From: Paraburkholderia sp. FT54
GTDB taxonomy: Bacteria; Pseudomonadota; Gammaproteobacteria; Burkholderiales; Burkholderiaceae
Direction of reading: 5' to 3'
Length of the DNA stretch: 64,000 bases
NCBI RefSeq assembly: GCF_031585635.1
Contig: NZ_CP134197.1
Span: 124,001 to 188,000, forward strand
The notes beneath the pieces are model-generated. The model saw only the letters and a list, made by a program, of their open reading frames with translations, did not search any database and was not told the DNA's origin. The position numbers and the translations under genes were made by a program. Shown piece by piece: positions 18,805 to 26,817 of this stretch. Position 1 is the stretch's first letter, and each line of letters opens with the position of its first letter.

Positions 18805-19491
18805 ATCGGCGTCGGCGCGCAGGACGGGGTGATCTATGCAATGGGCGGGTTCATCGAACAGAATCGCATCGCAACGCCGGACTGTTAGGCCCATGTCGTC
18901 TCCGACGATCGCTGGCATGCCATCCATCCTCTGTCGCGGGGCTCGCGCGGTGCCATTTCCGTCGTCGCGGCGAACGGGTTGATTCACGCAATAGGCGGTC
19001 GAGATACAATTCCGTGGATTGGCACGAAGTTGGCACGAAGCGTACGATCCGCGGACGGACACCTGGCATACACTGGCGGCCGTCCCCGGTCCGCGTGATC
19101 ACGCGGCGGCGGTGCTGTTATCCGATACGATCCTGGTAGCAGGCGGTCGCATGGATACCTTCGATTTCAACACCGGCATGCATGTCGGCTACGACGCGAA
19201 AACGGATAGCTGGGAGGAGCGTGTGCCGATGCCCACGCCGCGATCGGGACATGGAGGTGCGGTGTGGCGCGGCAGATTCTTCTGCATGGGCGGTGAGGGC
19301 ACCCGACGCGTCTTCGGCCAGACCGAGGCGTACGATCCGCACAGCGATTCATGGAAGCCTACGCAACGATGCTGACCCCTCGGCATGGGATGGGCGCCGC
19401 GATGATCGCGGATGCTATCCACGTGGCAGGCGGTGGCCCGATGAACGGGGGCGCCTTTCAGCGTTCCGTTCACGAGGTACTGGTTGCCTGA
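18805..19491 (+). pseudogene. Kelch-repeat protein, multiply broken
   Basis: Successive Kelch blades are readable but in changing frames. Frame one gives GVGAQDGVIYAMGGFIEQN, an in-frame TAG near 18886, then RGAISVVAANGLIHAIGGRD. An 11-bp tandem duplication at 19019-19040 shifts the frame into EAYDPRTDTWHTLAAVPGPR and ILVAGGRMDTFD. A second shift near 19355 leads to MLTPRHGMGAAMI and AGGGPMNGGAF with the proper stop at 19489-19491. The 5' end with any signal peptide is missing. One stop, two frameshifts and a lost start make it a clear pseudogene. Confidence 0.85.
19019..19040. repeat. 11-bp tandem duplication causing a frameshift
   Basis: TTGGCACGAAG is present twice in a row (19019-19029 and 19030-19040) inside the Kelch pseudogene. 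One copy would restore the expected reading DWHEAYDP. Confidence 0.9.
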
Positions 19492-19549
19492 CTCAGCGAA
19501 ATCCTGTCTGCGGTCGCCCGAAGCGGCCTCGATGAAGAGCGAATTCGAC

Positions 19550-19750
19550 TCAGGTACGCGCAATTGCTTCAACTTCGCGCATTCTTTTCTTCAGCGCGAT
19601 TAGACGCAGGCCCAAGCTGCGGATTTCGGCCGGCGGTCTCAACGATTCTATGCGTTCCCTCCAATAGGACATCGGGAGGGGGCCGTTCGCGACGCGCGGC
19701 AGCATTCGCTCAAGATACGAAAGTTCATTTTCGACGTAATGGTGGTCCAT
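19550..19750 (-). CDS. small hypothetical protein (66 aa)
   Basis: AAGGACAGCA precedes the ATG. The product MDHHYVENELSYLERMLPRV continues into LPMSYWRERIESLR and a basic, helical tail. It is charged, soluble and probably all-helical. I take it as a real small gene because of the ribosome site and regular amphipathic pattern; function unknown. It sits 125 bases beyond the stop of the stress-protein gene at 19876 and could be co-transcribed with it. Confidence 0.6.
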   Translation of the reverse strand: MDHHYVENELSYLERMLPRVANGPLPMSYWRERIESLRPPAEIRSLGLRLIALKKRMREVEAIART

Positions 19751-19875
19751 TGCTGTCCTTGATTCGCTTCGTGGGGTCTTGAGGCGACAGCAATTGTCGT
19801 GCCCAACAGCCGCGCGGCGCCATGATGACGCCGCTCATGAAACCGATCAGCGGGTGCCAAGCCCGCCAAACGGTG

Positions 19876-21045
19876 TCAGCCGCCTGTAACGCGGTCCCAA
19901 CCGTGCCGTACGGCCGCCTTGAACCGCTCCCACCCGCTCTCCGGATAGCGCGACTCCCAGTTCTCGCGCGCACTCGATTCGACTGCTTGCCAATCGCGGC
20001 CGCGGTGCCGCTCATCCTGTCCGAGCGTGGCACCGTGCGTGTAGGCGCGTCGATACTCGTCATACGAGGCGCCAGTATTCGCGTAGTTGGTGTCGTAATC
20101 CTCGCGGAATTCATTGTCGCCGTAGGCGTCGTCGGGAGGGGCAGCAATAGCGGGATTTTCCGTAAGGCCCTTCTCCGATGTTGGCCTGGTGTTTGCCCCA
20201 CTCGTGCTGCCGTCGGGCGTGTACGGTGCGGCGGTTTTTAGAGCGGCATCCGCATCATGAGGCGCACCCGAGAGTACGGTGACGGGCGCGCCTGGTTGCG
20301 TCGGCAACTCGTCCACAGGTACTCTCGATCCGAGCCCCTCTGTACGTGTTGTTACCTGCTGCATTCCACCGACCATTTCCGGCCGACCGGACGAAAAGGC
20401 AGTGCCGTGCATCACACGCGCTTCGGCAGCGGAGTCGTCGTTGGTAAATGTCCTCGACGCGGCCGGAACCGACGACGCATCACGCGCAACGGCGCGGTCT
20501 TCCGTCGGATAGGCCGCGTCCGTAAGCGGCACGTGTCGCGACGATGTGTCGAATTGTTGCCCGGTCGACGGCTCGTATTGCTTTGAGTAATCGTCATCCG
20601 TTGAGCCACCCAGATTCAGGGCATGCTCTGAAATTCTTGTCTCCCGGGAACCGGCACGCCACCCTTCGGCGCGCTCTCTGATGTCGGCCGCGCCCGCGCG
20701 GCGCATGAGATCGCGGGCCAGGTCGGCCTGCATTTCCGAAACGTCGGCGCTGACAATCGTTCCACCACGGCGGATGAATTCCCTGTAATCCTCCGTCTCC
20801 GGTGGATACTCGCCAATCTTGAAGAGCCGTGCAAACAATTGCTCGAGCTGGTCGAATACCGGCTTGTTACGATGTGGGTCGCCGCCGCCCGGTGAATAGA
20901 TACGTGGTCCGCTCTCGACGGGCGCACTGTTTGACATTGTGTAGAGGGCAATATCGGCTTGCGCGACGCCGGCCTCGCTCAAGGTTTGCTGTGCCGACCG
21001 CGCTTCGTCGTAACTATCGAACACGCCTAAAACGGTTTGTCGCAT
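19876..21045 (-). CDS. general-stress-protein-17M-like protein with long polar tail
   Basis: 389 residues. GGAGGACACAATC-ATG fixes the start at 21045. Residues 1-110 (TVLGVFDSYDEARSAQQTLS, then GGTIVSADV) resemble the YflT/GSP17M alpha-beta domain found in stress-induced proteins, where a Venus-like loop recognises an unknown ligand. From about residue 130 to the end the chain is disordered, rich in Asp, Ser, Thr, Tyr and Pro. A short conserved-looking tail (WESRYPESGWERFKAAVRHG) ends the protein and resembles the C-terminal tail of YflT-like proteins of Burkholderiaceae. Cytoplasmic; exact role unknown. Confidence 0.72.
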   Translation of the reverse strand: MRQTVLGVFDSYDEARSAQQTLSEAGVAQADIALYTMSNSAPVESGPRIYSPGGGDPHRNKPVFDQLEQLFARLFKIGEYPPETEDYREFIRRGGTIVSADVSEMQADLARDLMRRAGAADIRERAEGWRAGSRETRISEHALNLGGSTDDDYSKQYEPSTGQQFDTSSRHVPLTDAAYPTEDRAVARDASSVPAASRTFTNDDSAAEARVMHGTAFSSGRPEMVGGMQQVTTRTEGLGSRVPVDELPTQPGAPVTVLSGAPHDADAALKTAAPYTPDGSTSGANTRPTSEKGLTENPAIAAPPDDAYGDNEFREDYDTNYANTGASYDEYRRAYTHGATLGQDERHRGRDWQAVESSARENWESRYPESGWERFKAAVRHGWDRVTGG

Positions 21046-21121
21046 GATTGTGTCCTCCATGATTGCACTTCGGCATGTCGCCGCTGTATGAGTGGCGGTT
21101 GCAACGCACGTGCCCGGGCAC

Positions 21122-21138
21122 GGTCAGAAATTCTGACC
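21122..21138. promoter_or_regulatory. perfect palindrome upstream of stress-protein gene
   Basis: GGTCAGAAATTCTGACC is an 8-bp perfect inverted repeat around one central base. It lies 77-93 bases upstream of the start at 21045, a usual place for an operator. The binding protein is unknown. Confidence 0.5.
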
Positions 21139-21217
21139 CCATACCGTCTTGGTCGACTGCCAAGCGACTCGTCGATATCGCGATCGGGTTGTCCCCACAG
21201 GTCGCCGAAGCCATGAT

Positions 21218-21500
21218 TTAGTCTGAAGGAAAGCGAACGTGGCGGGCGCCGGCCATGTCATCCACCCGCCCAAGCGATTCGCCGTAACAGAATTCAGTGA
21301 GCCTCTCCGACGCAGCGTTGCGTGCAACTCGCAGACCATCAAGTGGAGCCTCGGCGGGACCTGCGACTTCGCAAGGCAGGGCGGTCAGAATGTCCCAGTC
21401 GCGCGTTTGGCCAGCTGCGCCTGCAAGCTCTTTGAACAGCGCGCGTTGCCTGTCATCAAGTCGTTTGTCGAGCAAAGGACGATATGCCCACGCGCACTAG
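21218..21500 (-). pseudogene. fragment of a CHAD-domain protein
   Basis: The minus strand reads WAYRPLLDKRLDDRQRALF, ELAGAAGQTRDWDIL and further helical sequence. The TRDWD motif after a helix with RPLL is the hallmark of CHAD, a histidine-rich helical domain that binds polyphosphate. The N-terminal and C-terminal parts of the domain are absent and no start with a ribosome site exists. Confidence 0.65.
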
Positions 21501-21538
21501 CGAGCTCGTGATGTTGGTCATTCAGTCTTTTCGCTTAC

Positions 21539-22276
21539 CTAATGGAATGCCGTGCCGCCGTCCACGGTGAGAATCTGGCCTGTCATCATCTTCGCGCCAT
21601 CGCTGACCAGGTAAAGGCAGGCGCCAACCAGATCTTCGGGCTGCTCGCGGATGGGGATGCTTTGTGCGGCGAGGGCCTGCGCGATCAGTTCGTCGGAATA
21701 GGCTTCGTTGCTCTGAATACCTTTGGTGATGGTGAGACCGGGCGCGATGGCGTTGACGGTGATCCCATCGCGTCCGAGTTCACGCGCAAGGCCCCGGGTC
21801 ATAATCGCGATCGCGCCCTTGCTGGCGACGTAGTGCAGCATGGGCGGCATGCCGATAAAGATTGTCGCGGACGTGAGATTGATTACTCGGCCCCATTTTC
21901 TCTCTCGCATACGCGGAACGACCGCCTGACTGCACAGAAACGGCGCCAACGTGTTGACGGCCATTACCCGCATCCACTCCTCCGGCGAAATTTGTTCGAA
22001 GGGGGTCGGGGCCAGTTCGGAAGCAAGCGCCGCGTTGTTGACGAGGATGTCGACCGGTCCATGGCGTGCCTCGATGTCGGCGACGCAGGTCCTGACGCTC
22101 GCCGCGTCGGCGACATCGCACTGAGCCTGTTCGACGCCGGCCGTCTTCTCAGCGCCGTCCCATGTGATGTCCACGCCAATGACACGCGCACCGTTTGCAC
22201 TCAGCGCTTCCGATAGGGCAGCGCCGATGCCAGTCGCCGCGCCGGTCACCATCGCGATCCTTCCATCGAGGCTCAT
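21539..22276 (-). CDS. short-chain dehydrogenase/reductase
   Basis: 245 residues; AAAGGAGGAATT just before the ATG at 22276 fixes the start. Classical SDR features: TGAATGIGAA (NAD(P)-binding), NNAA after DILV, the YVASKG catalytic Tyr/Lys pair and the DGGTAFH end. The Asp after strand 2 (GVDITWDG) suggests NAD rather than NADP. It is monocistronic here, between a CHAD remnant and a broken response regulator, so its substrate is unpredictable. Confidence 0.9.
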   Translation of the reverse strand: MSLDGRIAMVTGAATGIGAALSEALSANGARVIGVDITWDGAEKTAGVEQAQCDVADAASVRTCVADIEARHGPVDILVNNAALASELAPTPFEQISPEEWMRVMAVNTLAPFLCSQAVVPRMRERKWGRVINLTSATIFIGMPPMLHYVASKGAIAIMTRGLARELGRDGITVNAIAPGLTITKGIQSNEAYSDELIAQALAAQSIPIREQPEDLVGACLYLVSDGAKMMTGQILTVDGGTAFH

Positions 22277-22532
22277 AATTCCTCCTTTCATGCGGCCGCG
22301 TCCGCTCGGAATGTACACGTGTTCTTTTACGGATAGACATCTCTGGCACACACCTCAGGCAGCAAGGGATAGACCCGGTCGCGCAACCAAATTCGTTACG
22401 TTCGTCATGCAATGCAGCATGCCGTGGAATGCGCTGAAAGCTGCCGCTCGCTTTGCTCCGTGACCCGGAAGAGATGCGTGCCGTTGAACCTCCGACTATG
22501 GATTGTGTGCGCTTCCGTTGACAACAGTTGGT

Positions 22533-22925
22533 CTAGGCGGCTTGGCGAGTATTCGCATTGCTGCTGCAGCGAGCGTCTTCGATGACCTGCATCAGTGCCT
22601 CGCAGGAGAACGCTTCTGCAAAGAGACATCGAAGAGCCGGGCAATGTCTCCCTGACTGACAGCGTCTTCCGTCATTGAAACGAGGAAGGCCGCGGAGCGA
22701 ATGGCGTTTCCCTCTGCGACCATGCGACAGCGCTGCCTTTTATGTCGGGCAGGTTCTCGTCAAGGAAAGTGATTTCAAAAGCGCCGGTACGAAGGAGCCT
22801 GAGCGCAAATCCGCCATCGTAGGCCACAGCAGCTCGGTGCCATAGTAGTCCAGTAGGAAAGCGAGACTGTCCGCGACAGATTCATTGTCGTCGGGCTTCG
22901 GTCGGATGCTAGGCCTTGAGGACAT
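22533..22925 (-). pseudogene. response-regulator receiver domain, frameshifted
   Basis: Pieces of one receiver domain can be followed in shifting frames on the minus strand. They are DDNESVADSLAFLLDYYG (acidic pocket), then VAYDGGFALRLLRTGAFE and FLDENLPDIKGSAVAW (phospho-acceptor Asp region), then AIRSAAFLVSMTEDAVSQGD and a final helix ending NANTRQAA before TAG. At least two frameshifts separate them. The intact ancestor would have been a stand-alone CheY-like regulator of about 130 residues. Confidence 0.65.
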
Positions 22926-23202
22926 CGTACAAACATGGGATACGTAGGCGGACCGCATGTGTCGCGATCTAACCCACAGCGCCAGACGGACAGTTGGATC
23001 CGAGCCACCGACCGCAGCGCGCACGTCTGTCTACCAGTTCGCACTCGTCGCCATTTAAATCCAATATTTTCAGCTAGTTGTGCGATCGCTTACGGCAGCG
23101 CCACCGTTTGGCGCGCACTTTGCTTTGATCCTTATCGAGGAGTGGCGACACCCTCAAAACAAGCTCTGACATTCCTGACTGATTTCCCCTTGGAGAATCG
23201 AA

Positions 23203-23388
23203 ATGAACACGCTGGCAATCAAAGACCTCCCCGTAGCCGTTGAGATGGATCGCACTGCAATGACCGCCGTCAGCGGCGGCAGGTTGCCGCAACAGATCGT
23301 GAACATCATCCAGGCCGTTGCCGACTATGCAAATGACGCTCCTACCCAGCACAGTTTTACTGGCAGTGGGGCTTCTGTGACGTACTAA
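23203..23388 (+). CDS. small peptide with double-glycine leader
   Basis: 61 residues, with TTGGAGAATCGAA before the ATG and a terminator 27 bases after the stop. The first 26 residues (NTLAIKDLPVAVEMDRTAM then AVSGG) look like a double-glycine leader: hydrophilic, acidic near the middle, small residues before GG. The 35-residue remainder starts RLPQQIVNIIQAVADYA and ends in a Ser/Thr/Gly-rich tail with a terminal Tyr. No Cys is present, so no lanthionine or disulfide is possible. No peptidase-containing ABC exporter or modifying enzyme lies nearby. It may be a bacteriocin-like or signalling peptide, or a small protein family peculiar to Burkholderiaceae. Confidence 0.65.
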   Translation: MNTLAIKDLPVAVEMDRTAMTAVSGGRLPQQIVNIIQAVADYANDAPTQHSFTGSGASVTY

Positions 23389-23414
23389 CAGAAACACGGT
23401 GATTTCGCAGCTCA

Positions 23415-23440
23415 AGGCCCCGCCAACGAGGGGCCTCTTT
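23415..23440 (+). terminator. rho-independent terminator after peptide gene
   Basis: AGGCCCC pairs with GGGGCCT around an eight-base loop and is followed by CTTTG. It follows the small peptide gene directly and marks it as a one-gene transcript. Confidence 0.8.
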
Positions 23441-23493
23441 GAATTCGCTTCCGGTGACTTTATCTGCGCTGCCCCGATATCGACCGTTGCGCC

Positions 23494-23607
23494 TCAAATC
23501 GACGGCTTGTTGTGAGCGTGAGCATTCTTTCTGAGGGCATTACGACCGTTTTCTTGTTGACGATCGATGAGGTAGTAGGCTTCCAGTTCCTCACCAAGTG
23601 TGCTCAA
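23494..23607 (-). CDS. possible 37-residue protein with TTG start
   Basis: GAGGAGAAAAG lies immediately before a TTG. The frame reads STLGEELEAYYLIDRQQENG, then a basic, His- and Asn-rich end. The strong ribosome site and acidic-to-basic helical pattern suggest a real microprotein, but the frame also stays open upstream, so this could be the tail of a decayed gene. Confidence 0.35.
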   Translation of the reverse strand: MSTLGEELEAYYLIDRQQENGRNALRKNAHAHNKPSI

Positions 23608-24059
23608 CTTTTCTCCTCGCAAAACGACGGACTCCCACGCGGACCGCGGACGCGAAACGCCATGACGACGGAGGTGCCAGCACCTTGTTGGCTTAAGTCG
23701 CCACCGGTGTGGCGACCGGCAAGCGGCGGCTAAGTCGAATAGTCGTTCCCGAAAATGCCACTTGAACGTACGGACCAGTCAGTTTTCTGCCAGTGAGAGG
23801 GCGCAGCGTGACTGGCCGCTGAGGGTCCGACATGCGCCGGAGGCGGAACGATCTACGGCGCACAACCTTGCCCACTCAGTCGGACCGTGTTCTCGCCATC
23901 TGCGGCCGTTGGCTCAGGCATTCACAGATTGCCGTGCGACCGGGCGCGACCACTGCGGACCGCCAGGACTGGCCGCTTTCGGACGCCGGAAATTGCTTGC
24001 TCAAAGCATCGATAAGCGGGCCGGCCGGTCAGCCGGTAGCAAGGTTGGTTCGCCCATTA
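23608..24059. other. intergenic, nothing recognised
   Basis: No start with a ribosome site and no domain that I can identify on either strand. Confidence 0.35.
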
Positions 24060-25058
24060 TCACGACGGCGAGGTGAACTCGAGCCTGCTGCCTTTACGGA
24101 GGAGATCGGCCGCCTGTGCCGCCATCGATTGCACGATTGATTCAGCATCCGGGCGGTCTTTTACCAGACCCACAGCCTCTCCGCAGATGACTGCGACCGT
24201 ATCCAGGTCGTTCTGCGCACGTGCCTGGGCGTATCTCTCAGACAGCGTACCAAAGACGCAGAATGCCTCGGCTTCCCGGTTAGCCCATTCGTCGGCCAGC
24301 TTGTTCTTCAGGAAGCGAAGTGAGTATTCTTTCGGCCACGGAAACCCTCGCAGCGCATCGAGCACGTTCGTCCGGATGGTCGAATCGCCGGTCACCCCGA
24401 TGGCCTTGTCAGTATGTGCCTTTGGGGTGAGCGCTTCGGCCGATGCCCACAGACGCGTCCCGACCACCACCGCGTCTGCACCAAGCATCAGGGCTGCTGC
24501 CAGTCCTCTCCCGTCCACTATGCCTCCGGCGGCAACCAGCAAAGTCTCAGGCGAGCGTTGCTTCAAGTAGTCGGCAGCTTCCGGCACAAACGGAAACGTT
24601 GAACGGTTTCCTCCGTGCCCCCCTGCCTCGGTGCCCTGTACTACGATCGCTGCGGCGCCAGCTTCCAGGGCCACGTCGATCTGCGACAAGAACTGCACCT
24701 GGCAGATCAACGCGGCGCCCGCGTCGCGGATCTCTGCTGCAAACGGTCGAGGATCGCCAAATGAGAGGAACACGCATGATGGTGAGTGTTGTAACGCTTT
24801 CGTCAGCATCTCCGGCACGCGCGCCAGAGCCCAGGTGATAAATCCAACGCCGAATTTACCTAATTTCGCACGAGAAAGTTCGGTATCCAAATCAAGGTCC
24901 CAACCCTGCGTCCCAGCATAACCTCCGCCAACGATCCCCAGACCTCCGGCGCGACATACAGCCGCCGCGAGCGTCCCGCCAGTGATGAACGCCATTGGCG
25001 CACAGATAATCGGATGCTTGATGCCAAAGTGCTCTGTGAAACGTGTGTTAATCATCAT
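24060..25058 (-). CDS. nitronate monooxygenase family protein
   Basis: 332 residues of the 2-nitropropane dioxygenase/nitronate monooxygenase TIM-barrel family, flavin-dependent enzymes that oxidise toxic nitronates such as propionate 3-nitronate. Motifs: KHPIICAPMAFITGG at the N-terminus, GGLGIVGGGYAG (FMN phosphate), VQGTEAGGHGG (catalytic His region, about 140-150) and LGADAVVVGTRLWAS. Two adjacent ATGs (25058, 25055) follow GGAAGAC; either may be used. Some family members are enoyl-ACP reductases (FabK-like), but the EAGGHGG form favours the nitronate group. Confidence 0.88.
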   Translation of the reverse strand: MMINTRFTEHFGIKHPIICAPMAFITGGTLAAAVCRAGGLGIVGGGYAGTQGWDLDLDTELSRAKLGKFGVGFITWALARVPEMLTKALQHSPSCVFLSFGDPRPFAAEIRDAGAALICQVQFLSQIDVALEAGAAAIVVQGTEAGGHGGNRSTFPFVPEAADYLKQRSPETLLVAAGGIVDGRGLAAALMLGADAVVVGTRLWASAEALTPKAHTDKAIGVTGDSTIRTNVLDALRGFPWPKEYSLRFLKNKLADEWANREAEAFCVFGTLSERYAQARAQNDLDTVAVICGEAVGLVKDRPDAESIVQSMAAQAADLLRKGSRLEFTSPS

Positions 25059-25579
25059 GTCTTCCGACGGAACCGCTTGGTTGCGACCTTACCATTCGGA
25101 TCTCGAACGCGACCGAAATGAGTTTCTGTTTTCCATAGAAGTCTAGTGCAAAGCTCGGGTTGTCGGAGTCATTTGTTAGACGCTAAGCGCCGAGCGTTGT
25201 TGTCGACGAGAGACTCCAAAGGACGTTTCACGGTGATTTCGCCGCGATCTTTCTCCACTGTGTCGGCCTTACCTAGAATCGAGAGTCCGCTTGGCACCAA
25301 TGGTGGTTATGGTGCGGCGTTTGTTCCGTTTACGCGTGGATTGCACATCGGAACCCACGTTTTCAGGTTACGCAGGGAGTGTGGCTGAAGTCTGCGATCG
25401 TCTGCAATGGCTCGAAGAACGGCCAGTCGGCGAGTCGGTGGTGAGTGGCCGCAGAGGTCGACCAGCGACATCTGCGTTCGGCACTGATCGGCCAGAATGG
25501 GACGTTCGATAATCGGCCCTGCAAAATTCAGTTGCTTGACGCACGAGGCCGATCGGGCATTTTGTCGGAGCAGGAAAGG
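25059..25579. other. intergenic, nothing recognised
   Basis: Holds the presumed promoter of the nitronate monooxygenase gene. Otherwise no gene was recognised. Confidence 0.35.
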
Positions 25580-26010
25580 TTAGGCCGCCGGAAGCGTTCC
25601 CGGTGCGCAAGCAGCGGATGCGGCAGGACATTGACGATCGAATGGAGCCAAGGCGAGGACAAAAAAGATGGGCCCCAGACCCAGGCGAACAATCGCACGC
25701 AACAGCCACCGCATGTTGTAGCCCGTGGCGCGCAGCACGGCATGCAGCGAGTCGCCGGTTTGCCCTTTGAGCCAGCAGCGACGCACACCGTGGTCGTGCT
25801 TGATGGCCCGCGCCACCTCAAGCAGACGGCTGTCGATCGGATACGCAATCGCCTTCTCTCGCACCGTGGTGTCGACAATCACGCGCTCGAATTCGGCCGG
25901 CGTCTCCGCCACCTGATATCCGGTCGCGCACAGCCGCTCCTATGATGACGAGTGTGGGCTCGATGAAGGGCTGACGCAAGTGAACCAAAGGTCGACCCGT
26001 GTGCAACTAA
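25580..26010 (-). mobile_element. degraded IS5-type transposase remnant
   Basis: Minus-strand coding fragments read RLCATGYQVAETPAEFERVI, then VDTTVREKAIAYPIDSRLLE. There follows an abrupt jump to WLKGQTGDSLHAVLRATGYN and MRWLLRAI. These are N-terminal/central and C-terminal motifs of IS5-family DDE transposases, with the large middle, including most catalytic residues, deleted. I did not find clear terminal inverted repeats. Confidence 0.7.
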
Positions 26011-26514
26011 AGTAAGGATAGCTATACGTTAGTCTACCCATCGACACGGACACGTTCGACGCAGCGTGGATCGTCTCGAACGCTAACGCGCTGCCAGGTC
26101 GGCATCGGGGTTACGCATGGGAAGGCGACGCGGTCACAAAGGTGGTAGGCGTCGGTTCTGCAGTCTCAGCCAGATCTCGTCGTGAACGGAGTTATACAGC
26201 CGTATAAGCCCGTAAAGCTATCGAGGTATCGCCATATCCCACCGTACGATGGATTCTCCGCCCCTGCGCGGCCTAGACTTCAGTCATCGCGATTGACGTA
26301 CATCTGACAGCAGTGCGGACACCCTCTGTAGCAGATCGCCGCCCTTCCCTTTCGAGTGCAAACCGCGATGTTGGCCAGCTGCCAGTGTCGTCCGCAGCGC
26401 TGTCAGCCTGACCGTCTTCAGTACTAAAGTGCCTCACACAGAAGGAATGACCGTGTCGAATACTATGTACAACTGGATATTTGTCGGCAGCAACGCTTAT
26501 ATGGAGCACGTCCC
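26011..26514. other. intergenic, nothing recognised
   Basis: Between the IS remnant and the glycosidase fragment. Some coding-like sequence near 26459-26530 may belong to the decayed glycosidase in another frame. Confidence 0.35.
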
Positions 26515-26817
26515 GTGGCTCGGGCGAAACGTGTATCGGCGAACCGTGGATCTGCGTTGTGGTTCCACAAGCAATCGTCTTGGGTCGGCCCGTCATCGTT
26601 CTCGACCACGGTCGCAACCAGCTACAGCCTAGCGGTTGATACCGCCGGCACCAGCACGGTGCAAGTCGTCGACATGATGGGTAACAGCGTCGCGACGCCG
26701 TACGCGAACGGGCATATCACCCTGTCTCTCACTGAATCATCCATATACATCGTTAGCGCCAACGCTACCGTCGCCACGGCGGGTGTGACGCTGCCGGTTG
26801 GTTACATAGGGCAATAA
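26515..26817 (+). pseudogene. C-terminal beta-sandwich of a decayed glycoside hydrolase
   Basis: The frame gives SALWFHKQSSWVGPSSFST, then STVQVVDMMGNSVATPYANG, LSLTESSIYIVSANAT and a TAA. This is the usual Ig-like end domain of bacterial clan-A glycosidases (V-D-M-G-N, then L-S-I-Y-I-V). The catalytic part is not present upstream and the ATG at 26515 has no ribosome site. The stop codon directly touches the ATG of the next glycosidase gene. Confidence 0.6.
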
